A stretch of 64,000 nt of DNA, from NCBI GenBank assembly GCA_905221605.1, contig CAJNDS010002673.1:252584-316583 (forward strand). Reading direction: 5' to 3'. A model generated the notes under the pieces. The model worked only from the letters and a program-made list of their open reading frames with translations, did no database searches and was not told where the DNA came from. The translations under genes and the position numbers were made by a program. Source of the DNA: Symbiodinium natans. Its lineage: Eukaryota > Sar > Dinophyceae > Suessiales > Symbiodiniaceae. Below, one piece after another: positions 51,901 to 63,400 of this stretch; the first letter of the stretch is position 1; each line of letters starts with the position of its first letter.

Positions 51901-54900
51901 TTGGTCTTGCTTGTTTCGGTGCAGAGAAGGTTTAGGGTTTAGGGTTTAGGTTTTAGGTTTTAGGGTTTAGGGTTTAGGGTTTAGGGTTGAACACCTTGCG
52001 CATGCCAGGCTTTAGAAGACGACAACAGGACCCTGATGCAAAGGCGTGGCGATCTTGCTGTCTTGCGGCGCACCTTGCTTCATAAGAGACGAAAACCCTA
52101 AACACTAAACCCTAAACCCAACCCTAAACGAGCACTCGGAGGATCTAGAGAGGTGTAGCATGTGGATTGAAGATAAGTCTTGTCATGATTCATGCTTCTC
52201 CAACAACCGTTTGACATTCTGGTTATTGCCCTCTGTCATTGCAGTGCAGCCGCCGCAGCGAAACATCGTGACAGTCTGTCTTACTTGGCTGCACAAGAAC
52301 TCGTCTTCGGTATGGTAACTGCTTCAGGTTTTGGGTGCAGGGCTCAAAAGCCCTCCGAGTTAGTGGACACTACACCGTGGACACTACGCCACCCTTGCCC
52401 TACTCAGCCCAAAATTCCAACCATAAGGCCCAACCAGGAGTTAGGGTTTAGGATTTTAGGGTGCAGGGGTTTAGGGTTTCGGATTTTAGGGTGCAGGGTT
52501 TAGGGCTTAGGGTGGGATAAGTATACTTTGCGCCTGCGACAGTACACCAAAGACCGAAGTCTTGGACGCCGTTAATGTCAAAGCGCAGCCAACCCGACAT
52601 TTTCCCTTATGACCCACATATGCATATGACCATATATGCATATGAGTTTTATGTATACATACACATATAGATATACATATTTATTTATTTATTTATGTTT
52701 ATTTATTTATGTATTTATCTATCTATTTATTTATTTATTTTTTATATAATACATTTTATTATACTATATTACATGATATCATATTATACTATATTATATA
52801 TATATATATATAAGTGGATACATATTCACCCCACGAAACCAATTCCAGTCCAGCTTCGGCCCCACCGCACCAGGGTCGAAGCTATGGCGCCGAAGCCCGA
52901 AAGCGAGGAGGCCTGCTGCACGCCTAAACCCTAAACCCTAAACCCTAAACCCCAAACCCTAAACCCTAAACCCCAAACCCTAAACCCTAAACCCTAAACC
53001 CTAAACCCCAAACCCTAAACCCTAAACCCTAAGCCCTAACTCCTAAACCCTGAATCCTAAACCCTAAACCCTAAAACCCTAAGAATGCGAACCTCATGGG
53101 CCTAAAAACCCGAGGCTAAAGCATGTAAGAACCTTCACAAGGTTACCTAAGGTTCATGTACACTGCACGAATTGCCCGTGTCAAGTAGGCCCCCTGTGAA
53201 TTAGGAATCTGCTCAGTTCGAGTTGCGGAGTGGCGCAGCTTGGGATTCAGAGGGATGGCGCGGGGGGGGGGGGGGGGGGGGGGGGGGGAAATAAGGGTCA
53301 GGGTTTAGGGTTTAGGGTTTTAGGGTTTTAGGGTTTTAGGGTTTTAGGGTTTTAGGGTTGTAGGGTTTTAGGGTTTTAGGGTTTTCGGGTTTTCGGGTTT
53401 TCGGGTTTTCGGGTTTTAGGGTTTTAGGGTTTTAGGGTTTTTAAGGGTTTTTTAGGGTTTTTTAGGGTTTTTTAGGGTTTTTTAGGGTTTTTTAGGGTTT
53501 TTTAGGGTTTTTTAGGGTTTTTTAGGGGTTTTAGGGTTGAGGGCACCGTCACCCAAACCCTAAACCTCAAACCCCGAACCCTAGACCCCAAACCCCAAGC
53601 CCTGAACCCGCAGAGCCAAGAGGGCAAGGTGACCAAAACGAAGGGCCCTTTTTAGATTTCAAGGGTGGACTTGATTCATACGCAGGAGCCTATAGCTTCG
53701 AAACCTGAAATGCCACATGCCCTACGGCCCGAAACCTTAAAGCCCTAGGGTTTAGGGTTTAGGGTTTGGGGTTAGGGTTGAGGGTGTAGGGTTTAGGGTT
53801 TAGGGTTTAGGGTTTAGGGTTTAGGGTTTAGGGTTTAGGGTTTAGGGTTTAGGGTTTAGGGTTTAGGGTTTAGGGTTTAGGGTGGCCCGGAACTTGAAGA
53901 GAAGTAAACCCTAAACCCCAAACCCCAAACCCCAAACCCCAAACCCCAAACCCCAAACCCCAAACCCTAAACCCTAAACCCTAAACCCTAAACCCTAAAC
54001 CCTAAACCCTAAACCCTAACTTGGTCAGGCCTACCAAGCCGCAATGCATGAAGCGGAGCAGTGGGCCGGGTCCCCGTGGAGGGCGGGATGCTTGAAGGGT
54101 GATTAGGGTTTAGGGTTTAGGGTTTAGGGTTTAGGGTTTAGGGTTTAGGGTTTAGGGTTTAGGGTTTACTTTTTTTTGTTCTAATGACCCTCTTGGTAGC
54201 CCAGTGCTACCCTTTCTCCCCTTTTTGGGGGTTCTGGGTTCCCTTATAAAGTGACCGGCCAAAAAACAACGTACCCTTATTATAAGATGGTTTACTGGCT
54301 ACCAAGAAGTGTAGGGTTAGAAGCAAGGTGACCTATTTGTTGATTCGCTTTTTTAACCCTAACCCAAGGTACCTAGAACCCTAAACCCTAAACCCTAAAC
54401 CCTAAACCCTAAACCCTACTTGTAACTAAACGTGAGCCTTCAAGTGGAGGCCGGCTTGGTGGGCGAAGGTTTTTTTTTAATTTAGAGTTTAGAGCGAGGG
54501 CTGCTGCTCGCCTCTGGTCAACACAAGCCTCAAACCCTAACATCCTACTGATATTCAACCCAAAACCCTTGAAACCCTGAACCCCACAAACCCCCCTAAA
54601 CCTCCCCTAAACCCCCTAAACCCTTGAGAAACCCCAAGCCCTTGCTCAGCTTTATGGTTGGCAGGGGGCAGCCGCCCAGCCCATGACCTGAACCTTGAGC
54701 CCCAAGTAGGGCGTAGGGTTTAGGGTTGCCCTAAACCCTAAACCCTAAACCCTAAACCCTAAACCCTAAACCCTAAACCCTAAACCCTAAACCCTAAACC
54801 CTAAACCCTAACCTAAACCCTAAACCCTAAACCCTAAACCCTAAACCCTAAACCCTAAACCCTAAACCCTAAACCCTAAACCCTAAACCCTAAACCCTAA

Positions 54901-55753
54901 ACCCTAAACCCTAAACCCTAAACCCTAAACCCTAAACCCTAACCCTAAACCCTAAACCCTTGGTATTATAGTATTGCTGGACTCAGGTCCTGTACCATGC
55001 TGGGATGCCCCTGGAGGGCCCCAGCCTTCCCTACCTGAAGGGTGCCAGGAGCTTGGTTAGAGTTTAGGGTTAGGGTTTAGGGTTTAGGGTCAAGGAAGTT
55101 GTCTCTAGGACACATGTGGGCAGATTCTTGTCTAAGAGTCTTACAAGGGCCTTCAGTAAAACCCTATTCTGCCTGCAAGCGCTCATACAAACAGAAGCTA
55201 CCCACGTTCAACCGTCCTTTATGGTCATGAAGGTTGGCTACTAGTTCCTTCTCGCTGCCGACCTGGCATTTGCGCTCCAAAAGAGACCCTCGGTAAATAC
55301 ACAATGTTTTAAGCATTTTTTAAACATGTCGGCGCACTTTCATAAGGAAGCTGTCCTAGAGTACGGATCTTTATATGCCTCATTTCTGGCTTGGGGTGCG
55401 TGTGGCATAGCTCCTTGCGTGCGGCAAGCTTCAACCTGTGCCGGATACATGACATGAAGGGCATGAATGACATGAAGAGTCTGGGATCAGGGTCGGAATG
55501 GGGGGGCGTCCCTAAACCCTAAACCCCTTTGCCATGTGGCTTTCAAGTCCAGACCCTAAACCCTAAACCCAAACCCTAAACCCTCAACCCTAAACCCTCA
55601 ACCCTCAACCCTAAACCCTAAACCCTAAACCCACGAAGCTCCTAAAAATTCTTAAGCCTGCTTGTCAACCTGCAGTCCCAAGCCGAAGCCTTCAGTGGCC
55701 TGGACGACTGGCCGAGGTCATCATCTCCTTCCCCGAGTTCTTCTCGCACATGA
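48869..55753 (+). CDS. Gene I: coiled-coil protein
   Basis: No family recognised, but the exon chain is consistent. 48869-48912 (AEQLRADAAELEA) ends in phase 2 at AG|GCGCAA; 49460-49499 (RASQRESAELRRQ) starts in the matching phase; 50520-50555 (AEQWATERGQLE), 51713-51745 (AEAVRLQAARE) and 52009-52043 (ALEDDNRTLMQ) follow in phase 0; 54029-54064 (AYQAAMHEAEQW) and 55676-55753 (SQAEAFSGLDDWPRSSSPSP, then TGA) continue. Nearly every exon begins with A/G codons after CAG|G and ends before GC. Repeated AEQ-type starts and similar lengths suggest a long regular coiled coil built from small duplicated exons. At least one exon around 52.9 kb is uncertain. Confidence 0.6.
49460..49499 (+). CDS. Gene I exon
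   Basis: After TTCGCAG; phase matches the previous exon; reads RASQRESAELRRQ; donor CAG|GCCCCG. Confidence 0.65.
49794..49907. mobile_element. Family 1 element with telomere units inside its right arm
   Basis: Left end ACTTGAAGGTTCATGGGTAG is intact. The right arm reads AACTACCCTAAACCCTAAAC then CCTCAAGT in place of the usual AACTACCCATGAACCTTCAAG. Confidence 0.85.
50392..50462. mobile_element. Short family 1 element
   Basis: CTCGAAGGTTCATG at the left; GTACCCATGAACCTTAAAG at the right; only about 70 bp. Confidence 0.72.
50520..50555 (+). CDS. Gene I exon (36 nt)
   Basis: After TTTGAG; reads AEQWATERGQLE; donor GAG|GCATCT, phase 0. Confidence 0.65.
51107..51248. mobile_element. Family 9 element with perfect 20-bp target duplication
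   Basis: The element 51127-51228 starts CTTAGTAGTAGAGTAGG and ends ACTGGACAACTAAG. It is flanked by two identical copies of TATAGCAATAGCCTCCTTTA (51107-51126 and 51229-51248). Confidence 0.92.
51534..51665. mobile_element. Family 3 element interrupted by telomere-like units
   Basis: Left end CTTGGGATGCTCCCCC. The right arm reads CTGTTAGT, then three telomere-type heptamers, then GGTGGAACATCCC. Confidence 0.8.
51713..51745 (+). CDS. Gene I exon (33 nt)
   Basis: After CGGCAG; reads AEAVRLQAARE; donor GAG|GCGGGC. A CCCTAAA tract follows instead of the usual G-rich tract. Confidence 0.6.
52009..52043 (+). CDS. Gene I exon
   Basis: After TGCCAG; reads ALEDDNRTLMQ; donor AAG|GCGTGG. The frame stays open to 52097. 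Confidence 0.6.
52614..52812. repeat. AT-rich microsatellite region
   Basis: ATATGCATATG palindromes, then (TTTA)n, then (TA)n; almost no G or C over 200 bp. Confidence 0.9.
52923..53077. repeat. CCCTAAA tract with CCCCAAA units
   Basis: About 20 units with regularly spaced CCCCAAA variants. Confidence 0.94.
53298..53543. repeat. Expanded variant tract (TTTTAGGG, TTTTCGGG, TTTTTTAGGG)
   Basis: A run of TTTTAGGG, then four TTTTCGGG, then TTTTAGGG, then about nine TTTTTTAGGG decamers. It follows a 26-nt poly-G run. Confidence 0.94.
53742..54019. repeat. Facing TTTAGGG and CCCTAAA tracts
   Basis: TTTAGGG 53742-53884 and CCCCAAA/CCCTAAA 53906-54019 are separated by only 22 bp: a near-perfect long inverted repeat directly before a gene I exon acceptor. 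Confidence 0.95.
54029..54064 (+). CDS. Gene I exon (36 nt)
   Basis: After GGTCAG, preceded by a CCCTAAA tract; reads AYQAAMHEAEQW; donor TGG|GCCGGG. Confidence 0.65.
54192..54306. mobile_element. Inverted-repeat element, family 4
   Basis: Starts CTTGGTAGCCCAGTGCTACC, ends GTTTACTGGCTACCAAG. Confidence 0.85.
54729..54962. repeat. CCCTAAA tract
   Basis: About 33 units with two 6-nt units. Confidence 0.95.
55676..55753 (+). CDS. Gene I terminal exon
   Basis: After CTGCAG, phase 0; reads SQAEAFSGLDDWPRSSSPSP, a serine-rich tail, then TGA at 55751-55753. A GT microsatellite follows. Confidence 0.62.
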   Translation, partial: SQAEAFSGLDDWPRSSSPSPSSSRT

Positions 55754-55785
55754 TCCCGATTGCATTGGCACCCACCTTAGCCTCT

Positions 55786-55792
55786 GTGTGTG

Positions 55793-55825
<33 letters not shown>

Positions 55826-55842
55826 ATGTGTGTGTGTGTGTG
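55786..55842. repeat. TA/TG dinucleotide repeat
   Basis: (TA)n followed by (TG)n, 33 bases after the stop codon of gene I. Confidence 0.92.
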
Positions 55843-56132
55843 TTTTTTGGGGGTGGTTTTAGGGGTGTCTGTAGAAATTTTGGGGGGGTTTAGGGGTGAG
55901 GATGCCAGCGGGAAGCAAGTCGAGGGGCTAAAGGAGGGACCCTTAATGGGCACCTCAGGGGTAATGCAGGGGCTAGTGAGGTATGTATTGACTCTAAAGG
56001 TCGCCACTTATACCCCTTAAGCAAGAGCTGCAGCAGCTTTTGGGGGCGGTCGCAGCAAGGAGCTGTTCCACAGCAAATGGCCGCACAACTATGCTACAGT
56101 GAGGCCACGGTGAATGCAAGTCGCAATCCAAA

Positions 56133-56203
56133 GAGCCCCAAAAGATTTAAGGGATAGAGCCCCAAAAGATTTAAGGGATAGAGCCCCAGAAGATTTAGGG
56201 GAC
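56133..56203. repeat. 24-bp tandem repeat, three copies
   Basis: GAGCCCCAAAAGATTTAAGG-type unit at 56133, 56157 and 56181; the third has two substitutions. Confidence 0.92.
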
Positions 56204-56548
56204 CTCCTCCCCGAGACAATATTTTCTTGTATGCCCATGCCTTGAGCAGAAGCGAACACATGGAAAGCTAAGGATGACTCCAGGCTCACCCAGTTTTTGT
56301 TGTTCTCCTTTGCCCAATCCTTCTTTCCCATCAATAAATAAATAAATCCACACTGTAGCCCTAAACCCTAAAGCCCAAACCCTAATTCTGAGAAGCCCCC
56401 CAAATTTGAAACCTCAACCTGGACCCCCCAAGTTTAAACCAACCTGGAACAACCTTGTAGGGTGTGGGCTTTAGGGTTCAGGGTTTATGGTTTAGGGTTT
56501 AGGGCTGTGGCTAACAGAAGGTGGGGCACTCTACTTCTTCTATAAGAG

Positions 56549-56690
56549 GGTTCTTAAGGGAGGGGAGGGTTCCCTAAGACGACCTGCTCCTCCCTAAGGC
56601 TCCCTAAGCTTCCCCAAGGTTCCCTAGGTACCCCCCCCCCCCTGAGCCCCCCTTCCTGAAGAACCCTATACTTATGGGGCTAGATATTAC
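56549..56690. mobile_element. Inverted-repeat element, family 8
   Basis: GGGTTCTTAAGGGAGGGG at the left, CCTGAAGAACCCTATA at the right, with several CCCTAAGGCTCCC-like units inside. Related to 60497-60625. Confidence 0.78.
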
Positions 56691-57444
56691 CGCGTGCCCT
56701 ACATGTCTGTCGCCCCTAAACCCGCCATCCTTGCCCCCTAAGCACTCAGCTGGGCAGGCCCCTCAGATCCCTTCGTAGGTTTATGGAAGAGGATCATGTT
56801 TTCAGGAATATCCCCAAAGCCCACAAAACCCCTTTTTGAGCTAAATTTCAGCCATCCCAGCAAACATTTTTCGGCCCATAAGGCCAGCGCGCCGAAGCAA
56901 TTGCGGTCTGACTCCTGGAGGGTTCTTACTTGAAGGTTTAGGGTACGTCCGGTACGTAGTGCGCTCCGGGTACTTAGTACTTAGGGTACTTATCAGGGTA
57001 CTTAGCGTAGGGTACTTAGAGTACTTGGTAGGGTACTTGGGGTACTTCGGGTTTAGGGTGTACTTGAAGGTTCATGGGTAGGTACAAGACTTCGCCAGCC
57101 TCAACCCTAAACCCTAAACCCTAAACTTCCTCGGGATGATCGTCAAGGTGATCGGCCCTGAACCTTGAGCTCCAGGGCCCTTAAACCCTAAAGGTAGTTG
57201 CATGGCCCCTGAATCTGGGCCCTTGTAAACCCTAAAACCCTTAGCTCGGGCGTGTAAAGGTACATCCTAAGCAGGCTCAGCTGTTCAAGTTTGCATACGA
57301 AACCCGAAACCCTAGACCCTAAACCCTGGGGGTCTAATCCCTAAACCCTGGGGGTGGGGGGGGTGAGGAACTCGGAGCTTGAACACCGACACGTTCAGGG
57401 ATTCTGACGGGATGGTTTCGATAAACCGCCGGACAGGTCTGCAG

Positions 57445-60400
57445 CGGCCGCCGTCGAAAGCGTGGGCCCTGCCCATGTACCGAAGTAGGTACTTGAAGGT
57501 TCACAGGTAGCTATTAGGGTTGAGGGTGTAGGGTTTAGGGCTATCACTTCATGGGTAGTTGTAAGTAGGTTATAAAACTTGCGTTGCAAGTACCCTACTT
57601 ATGGTTATAAAATACGTCCCCTAACTTATAACCCTGGCAAAAACTACCTTCTAGTAGGCCGCTGAGATATTTCACGTTTTGCCCTTTGGTGGTTGAAAAA
57701 GAGTCAGGCACAGGAACCAAGATCTTGAAGGGACCACCCATCCGCACCCGCAAGCCCTGAAGCATGGAACCATGTGCAGCCGAAGCAGCTGAAGATGTAA
57801 GGTGCCCCTCTGGACCCAAACCCAAACCCGCGATCTCAGCTCAGGAAGTCCTGCAGCCCCATGAACCCGTTACCCTCTAGGGTACGGAGCACCCCTCCCT
57901 AAATCCTAAACCCTAAACCCTAAACCCCAAACCCTAAAAACTAAACCCTGCCGAAGTTGCGAAGGCGGGGAGCTGGCAAGAGCCACCCTGCAGTGCTTCA
58001 GGCAGAGGGGGCTTCGGCGTTTAGAACCCGAACTTGGAGGTTCATAGTACGGGGTTTTTATACAGCCTGGGTTCAGATGAGCACCCCTCCGCTCAGAGAG
58101 CCTGGGGACAACCCTAAACTTATCCTGAACTTTCGAACCCTCAACCCGAAACCCTAAACCCGACCCTAAAGCCATAGACTTTCAGATTCCTGAGCAAAAG
58201 CCAGCCAGCAGTATCGGTAGCCTCCTGAGGAACGACTCGCGGTTTAGGGCTTAGGGTTTATTACATCAGGGAATATGTGGTTCTAAGGGGAAGTATTGTT
58301 GTGGCATCATTATAGGTGATTAGGGTTGATGCCTGGATCGCTTCGGCCCAAGCGCACAACACGAAACCTCGTCGTCTGGCTTGACGGGTTTCAGTTGAGG
58401 GTTTACCCTCTCCTACGTAGGTTTCACCTCCCATTATGCTGTCCTCGTGTTAGTCAGTTACGTTGGTTTCGCATGTCGGACCCTGTCAACCCTCTGCCCC
58501 TCTGTTGGGCTGACCCTGGAACACAGAACCAAGCAACAAGCTGCTTGCATGGCAGGCTGTGTGACGCGCATCGACGCGGCATGCTGGGCTGGGAAGACGA
58601 AGAGGTGGAAGAAGTTCGGGTTTCAAAACTGTAGGGCCTGGCAAGTTTGCATTAAGCAATTACGCCGAATGCTAGGCCCCTACTTACTAAACTACCAGAG
58701 CCGAAACCCTTCTGAGAGCAAACCTTTCCTTTGCGAAAATAGGTGAGCGACCTGGTGGATGCTGTCTTCCAGCGCAAGGGTCTTCAATCACCGCCGCAGG
58801 CGGATGAATGGAAGGGTTTGGTATGGGCCGATACCTAGGGGAAAAGGCCGTTGGCAAAGATCGAAGATGTCCGGACCCAGATGACATGCCCCAGACCCTG
58901 AGCATCTTTGCAATCTTGATAGCCCGGGCGGGGCTGTATACATGCCCACCTCGTTGATGCATACAACTGGTCTGCAGACTTGGCGTGCAAGACATCTGTG
59001 CGGGGGTAAGTTGCAGCTGCGTCGCAGGACGCGCAGCGGCGCATGTTTGCCAAGTTTGCCGAGGACGCATCCATGTGCACGTTGCAGAAGAAATGGGGGT
59101 GATGCATCTTGTGCTGCTGAGAAAATGCCGCAAATCCAAGTGCTTTGCCCCTGGATCCCTAGATGCTAGCAAGGAAACCCTAGACACCAACCTTCGCCCC
59201 GGCATTGGCAAAGCATGGCAGCAAAACCGCCTGAACCAACGGAAGCACACGATGCATTGAGTCTCCTCAGGACCTGGCGGGCAACCTTTGTGCGCAGGAC
59301 GTTGCCTGTACGAGCCAGTGTCTTCTGCCTAATGGGGGGCATCTAGTAATGCTAGGAGACCGCGACGCAGTCGAAGACGCGACGTCGCAAGGGTTAGGGC
59401 CATGTAGGGTTCAGGTTCAGCCGAGGAATCCTAGGAACCCTACCCCTAAAGGACCTAAAGCCCACATCAGATGATTTCAGCCCAAGACCCAAAACCCGAG
59501 GCCCAAAGCAGGGTTTAGGGTTTAGGGCTTGGGGCTGAGGGTTTCCCAAAACCCGAACTGCAGCCAGGACTGTCTGTGCATGGTGGACGCACTCTTCCGG
59601 GCCGCGCCCTTGCTTTCTGTATTCCGGTAGGGGTTCTTGCTATGAAGATTGGGAAAAAGGGTTGAGGCATGGCAGGGGCGTTGATGTGGAGATTCCTTCT
59701 TCTGACAGATAGGCGGTTGACGACAACTTGTTGCTGCTCGTCCTTTATTGTTGTGGGGCTGCGGTGTCTGTGTGTGTCTGTGTGTCTCTGTGTGTCTCTG
59801 TGTGTCGCTGTGTCCCTCTGCGTGTCTCTGTGTGTCTCTGTGCGTCTCGGCGTGTCTCTGTGAGTCTCGTGTGTCTCTGTGTGTCTGTGTGTGTGTGTCT
59901 TCCGTTGCTGGATGCTCAACCTGCAAGAATGCCGCCTACTCCTAAAACACCCCTAAACCCGAAACCCTAAATCTTCACCGCCCCTGCACAAAACCCTTGC
60001 AACACGCAACCTCATTAAGCTTTTGGCTCCTACATTCTACTTTCTTCGACTTAGAGGCTTCAAGAGAGAGAGAGAGAGCGAGAGAGAGACAGAGAGAGAT
60101 GCAGATACATATATATATATATACTATGTGCTATATGCATACTCTATATATAGACACTAGATACACTAGATATACTTATGTCTTTTAGCGCTTTCCTTTG
60201 GTGCGCTCTTCCTCAGGCTTTACTGCTGTGCCCTGCAGCCGTATCCGTGGGAAGCCCAGTGCCGGCCGAGCCCAGGCGACTTTCAGCTTGGGGTAACTGT
60301 AAGTAGGGGTTTAGGGTTTAGGGTTTAAGGGTTTAGGGTTTAGGGTTTAGGGTTTAGGGTTAGAAGTAGGGTTATAAGTAAAGCGATCCATAAACTAACC

Positions 60401-63400
60401 TTAATCAAGGCAGGTACTTATATCCTGCTTGCAACTACCCTCCCCCCCCTCCCCATGAACCTTCAAGTAGACTCTTTGCTTATCGCCTACATGTGATAGG
60501 GTTCTTAAGGGGGGTAGGTAACCCAATGTTCTCTAATAGTCCCTACTACTCCATAAGGCTCCCGAAGATTCCCGAGGTACCTGCCTCCGAAGAACCTCCC
60601 TTCCTTAAGAACCCTATAAACATGGCATCGAATAGTTCCAAGTGACACCATGCACACATATGCACACCGAGGCTGCGATCCCGCGCCCGGATAACCCTCT
60701 ACTTCCCCAATGTAAACCTAGAAGCACTAGCAGACCAATTTCCTGCCTTGCAAGGGTTGCGTCGGCTAGTCAGCAGGCGGAAATCCTAAAGCCCCATACT
60801 ACCAGCCGACAGCCACGGGCTCTGAACCCCGAACCGTAAGCCATCGTAAGCCCTAAGCCCTAAACCGCGAAACTATAGGCCCCTTAGGAATTATGTTTGG
60901 TGTATACAAAAACCCAAGGGAAGATTAAAAGTATCATGTATGTTAAGGTTCTAAGGGGAGTATAGCAAAGTCACGACCCCAAACACTGCCATAACCTGAA
61001 GCTCGCGTCGTTCAGAGCCCGCAAACTTAAATTAAGCACAACTCCTAGAGAAACTATAGCCAGACCCTCAAACCCCGAAACCCTAAGCCGTCACGCCCTG
61101 AAGGTTTAGGGTGTAGGAGGGGCCCTCAAACTCGGAAGCCTTGCAACCTTAAACTGCCACACCCCACGTGGCCCTAAACCCTAAACCCTAAACCCTAAAC
61201 CCTAAACCCTGAACCCTGAACCCTGAACCCTGAACCCTGAACCCTAAGGTCAGCACCTCAGACGTGGTGCCAGAGGGCCCTTGCCTTGCACCAAAGAGTC
61301 GGAGACCCATGGGGTTTAGGGTTCAGGGTTTAGGGTTTAGGATTTTGGGGGGTCTAGGTTTAGGGTTTTAATAACATAGGGCCGAAAAAAAGAGCTCCGG
61401 GGCAAGAATGGTTGGAGGGTTGCAGGCTCATGCCGACTGATGCAAAACAGCGCGGGGTTTCGGAGACTCTGGGTGTGAGTTTTGCGAGCGCAGCCCTGGA
61501 CCGAAAGCCTCGAAGCTCGCTGTGGGGTGTTGGAGTTTGAGAAGGGAGTGAGCTCCAGGTGAAAAAGTACGGGTTCAAGGCCGCAAAGGCTTGGGGCTCA
61601 GGGTGTAGGACCAATTTCCAACTTGCATGGCATCTTGCCTGCCTTAAGGTTGTGGGAATTCCTGTTCGGGGTTTTTGGCGTAGGTCTTCTAAGACGAAGA
61701 GCTGTACACCCGCAGGACTTCCATCAGTGTAGGGTTGAGGGTCTCTTTGGGAGAGCAGCACCTAAAGGCCAAAAGGCTGGCTGCGATTGGCTCGTACAAG
61801 GGCAGGTCGGATCAGCAGCCGCAACGTCTTCAGGAATTTCGTACCTGGACCCGGGAACGGAGCGCCTCTAAAGGACATCTATGTCCGAGCGTCCCTTACA
61901 AGGGCCCGTTGGTAGGGCAGCTATAGCGGGCATGTGCATGACGAAGGAAAAAGGAAGGACAGCCCGAAAGACAAGAAGGCGAGAAAGGTGGTGGCAAGGT
62001 ACAGGGAGCATCCTAAACCCTAAACCTGCCACACCTGCCGTCATGCTGGGCACTTTGCGATCCCGTGGTGAAAATACCAATTTGCCAGTGCTTGCGGCCA
62101 AGCAAAGGATTCAATCTTCCCTTGTTGCGGCTCCTGAAGAAGATGCTATCCTGAGCTTGTTGAGTTGAGGAGCCTACATCAAATTCCTGTTCATCTGCAC
62201 AGCGGTTGCTGGAACTGCACCCCTGATCCCACTCCAATCAGAGAATCCGGAACTCCCATGCCTTAAACCTTAAGCCCTTGCTCACAAGTGCCTAAAATCC
62301 TGAACCTCATAAACACCCTCATCCCCAAGCCCTACACCCTAACCTCAACCCTCGCCCCAAACCTCCCACCAACCCTAAACCCTAAACCCTCAACCCTAAA
62401 CCCTAAACCCTAAACCCTAAACCCTGGAGCCCGAAGCAAGAAGTCAGGTCCCACTCTGCAGGATAGCGTCGAGGCACCCGCGCGTGTTCGAAAGAAAAGA
62501 GTTTTGGGAGATATGGGGGTATACGAGAATAGAATAAATTGTTTAGGGTTTGGGGTTTAGGGTTAAGGGTTTAGGACTTGGAACGTGGTTTAAGGATGAT
62601 TAGAGCTGGTATACCTCTTGGGGTAGGTGGATAAGGATGTTCCAACTTTGTGGAGTTTACGAGAATAAGGGACCCCCAATATAGCCCCCCAAAAGAGTAG
62701 GTGTTTTTGTAATAAGGAGGACCCCAATAGGATACCCTAATTTCGGAAACTCCCATATTGTGTGTGTGTGTCTTTTTGTTATCGGGGTGGCTTAGGGTTC
62801 GGAGCTTTGAAGTGAGGATCCTGGGGTTCAGGGTGTTTTGGGGGATTTTGAGATTCAGGGCTTCTGGAAGTTCCGGGGCTCTGGGCGTCTACCCTAAACC
62901 CTAAACCCTAAACCCTAAACCCTAAACCCTAAACCCTAAACCCTAAACCGGGCTTTTGGTCAAGTTTCAGGATTTGGGGGGGGTCCCCGGCAGCCGCGAA
63001 GGCGGCCCGAGGCATGGGTTTGGGGGTTTCTCGAGTTCTTGTTCTGTGGACTTCTTGAACCCTACAAACCTCTATTCTGTCTATTCTTCTTGAACTCTGC
63101 TATGAGAAACCCTGCAAAATTTCCCACATATAGTAACCCTTATACATCGCCTACAGTACCTCACAACCCTATAAAGCCTATGAACCCTAAAAACCCCTAG
63201 AATCCTCATAAAGCCTAGAAGCCCTCAAAACCCTGCAAACCCTCCAAACCCTACAAGCCCTATCATCCCTATAATTGCCCTAAACCCTACTCCCTATACT
63301 CCCTATAACCCCTATAATCCCTATAAACCCTATATAATCTCTATAATGCCTATAGTCCCTACAATCCCCCTAAACCCTAGTTAAATCCAAAACCCTAAAC

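Larger units (their letters stand above)
55754..57444 (+). other. Repeat-rich spacer after gene I
   Basis: Contains a TG/TA microsatellite (55786-55842), a segment shared with 32677-32723 (near 55928), a 24-bp tandem repeat (56133-56203), an inverted-repeat element (56549-56690) and a TAGGGTACTT-type repeat (56940-57055). A possible exon after GCAAGAG at 56029 (ELQQLLGAVAARSC) is weak. Confidence 0.5.

Noticed and set aside
58687-59250. 187-codon minus-strand ORF, the longest in the window
   Set aside because: Overlaps two phase-consistent + strand exons (58743 and 59028), has C/S/P/R-rich composition with no motif, and looks like a shadow.
59515-59926. Two overlapping 134-codon minus-strand ORFs
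   Set aside because: Driven by the TGTGTCTC microsatellite (His/Thr/Arg repeats in both frames); no protein-like core.
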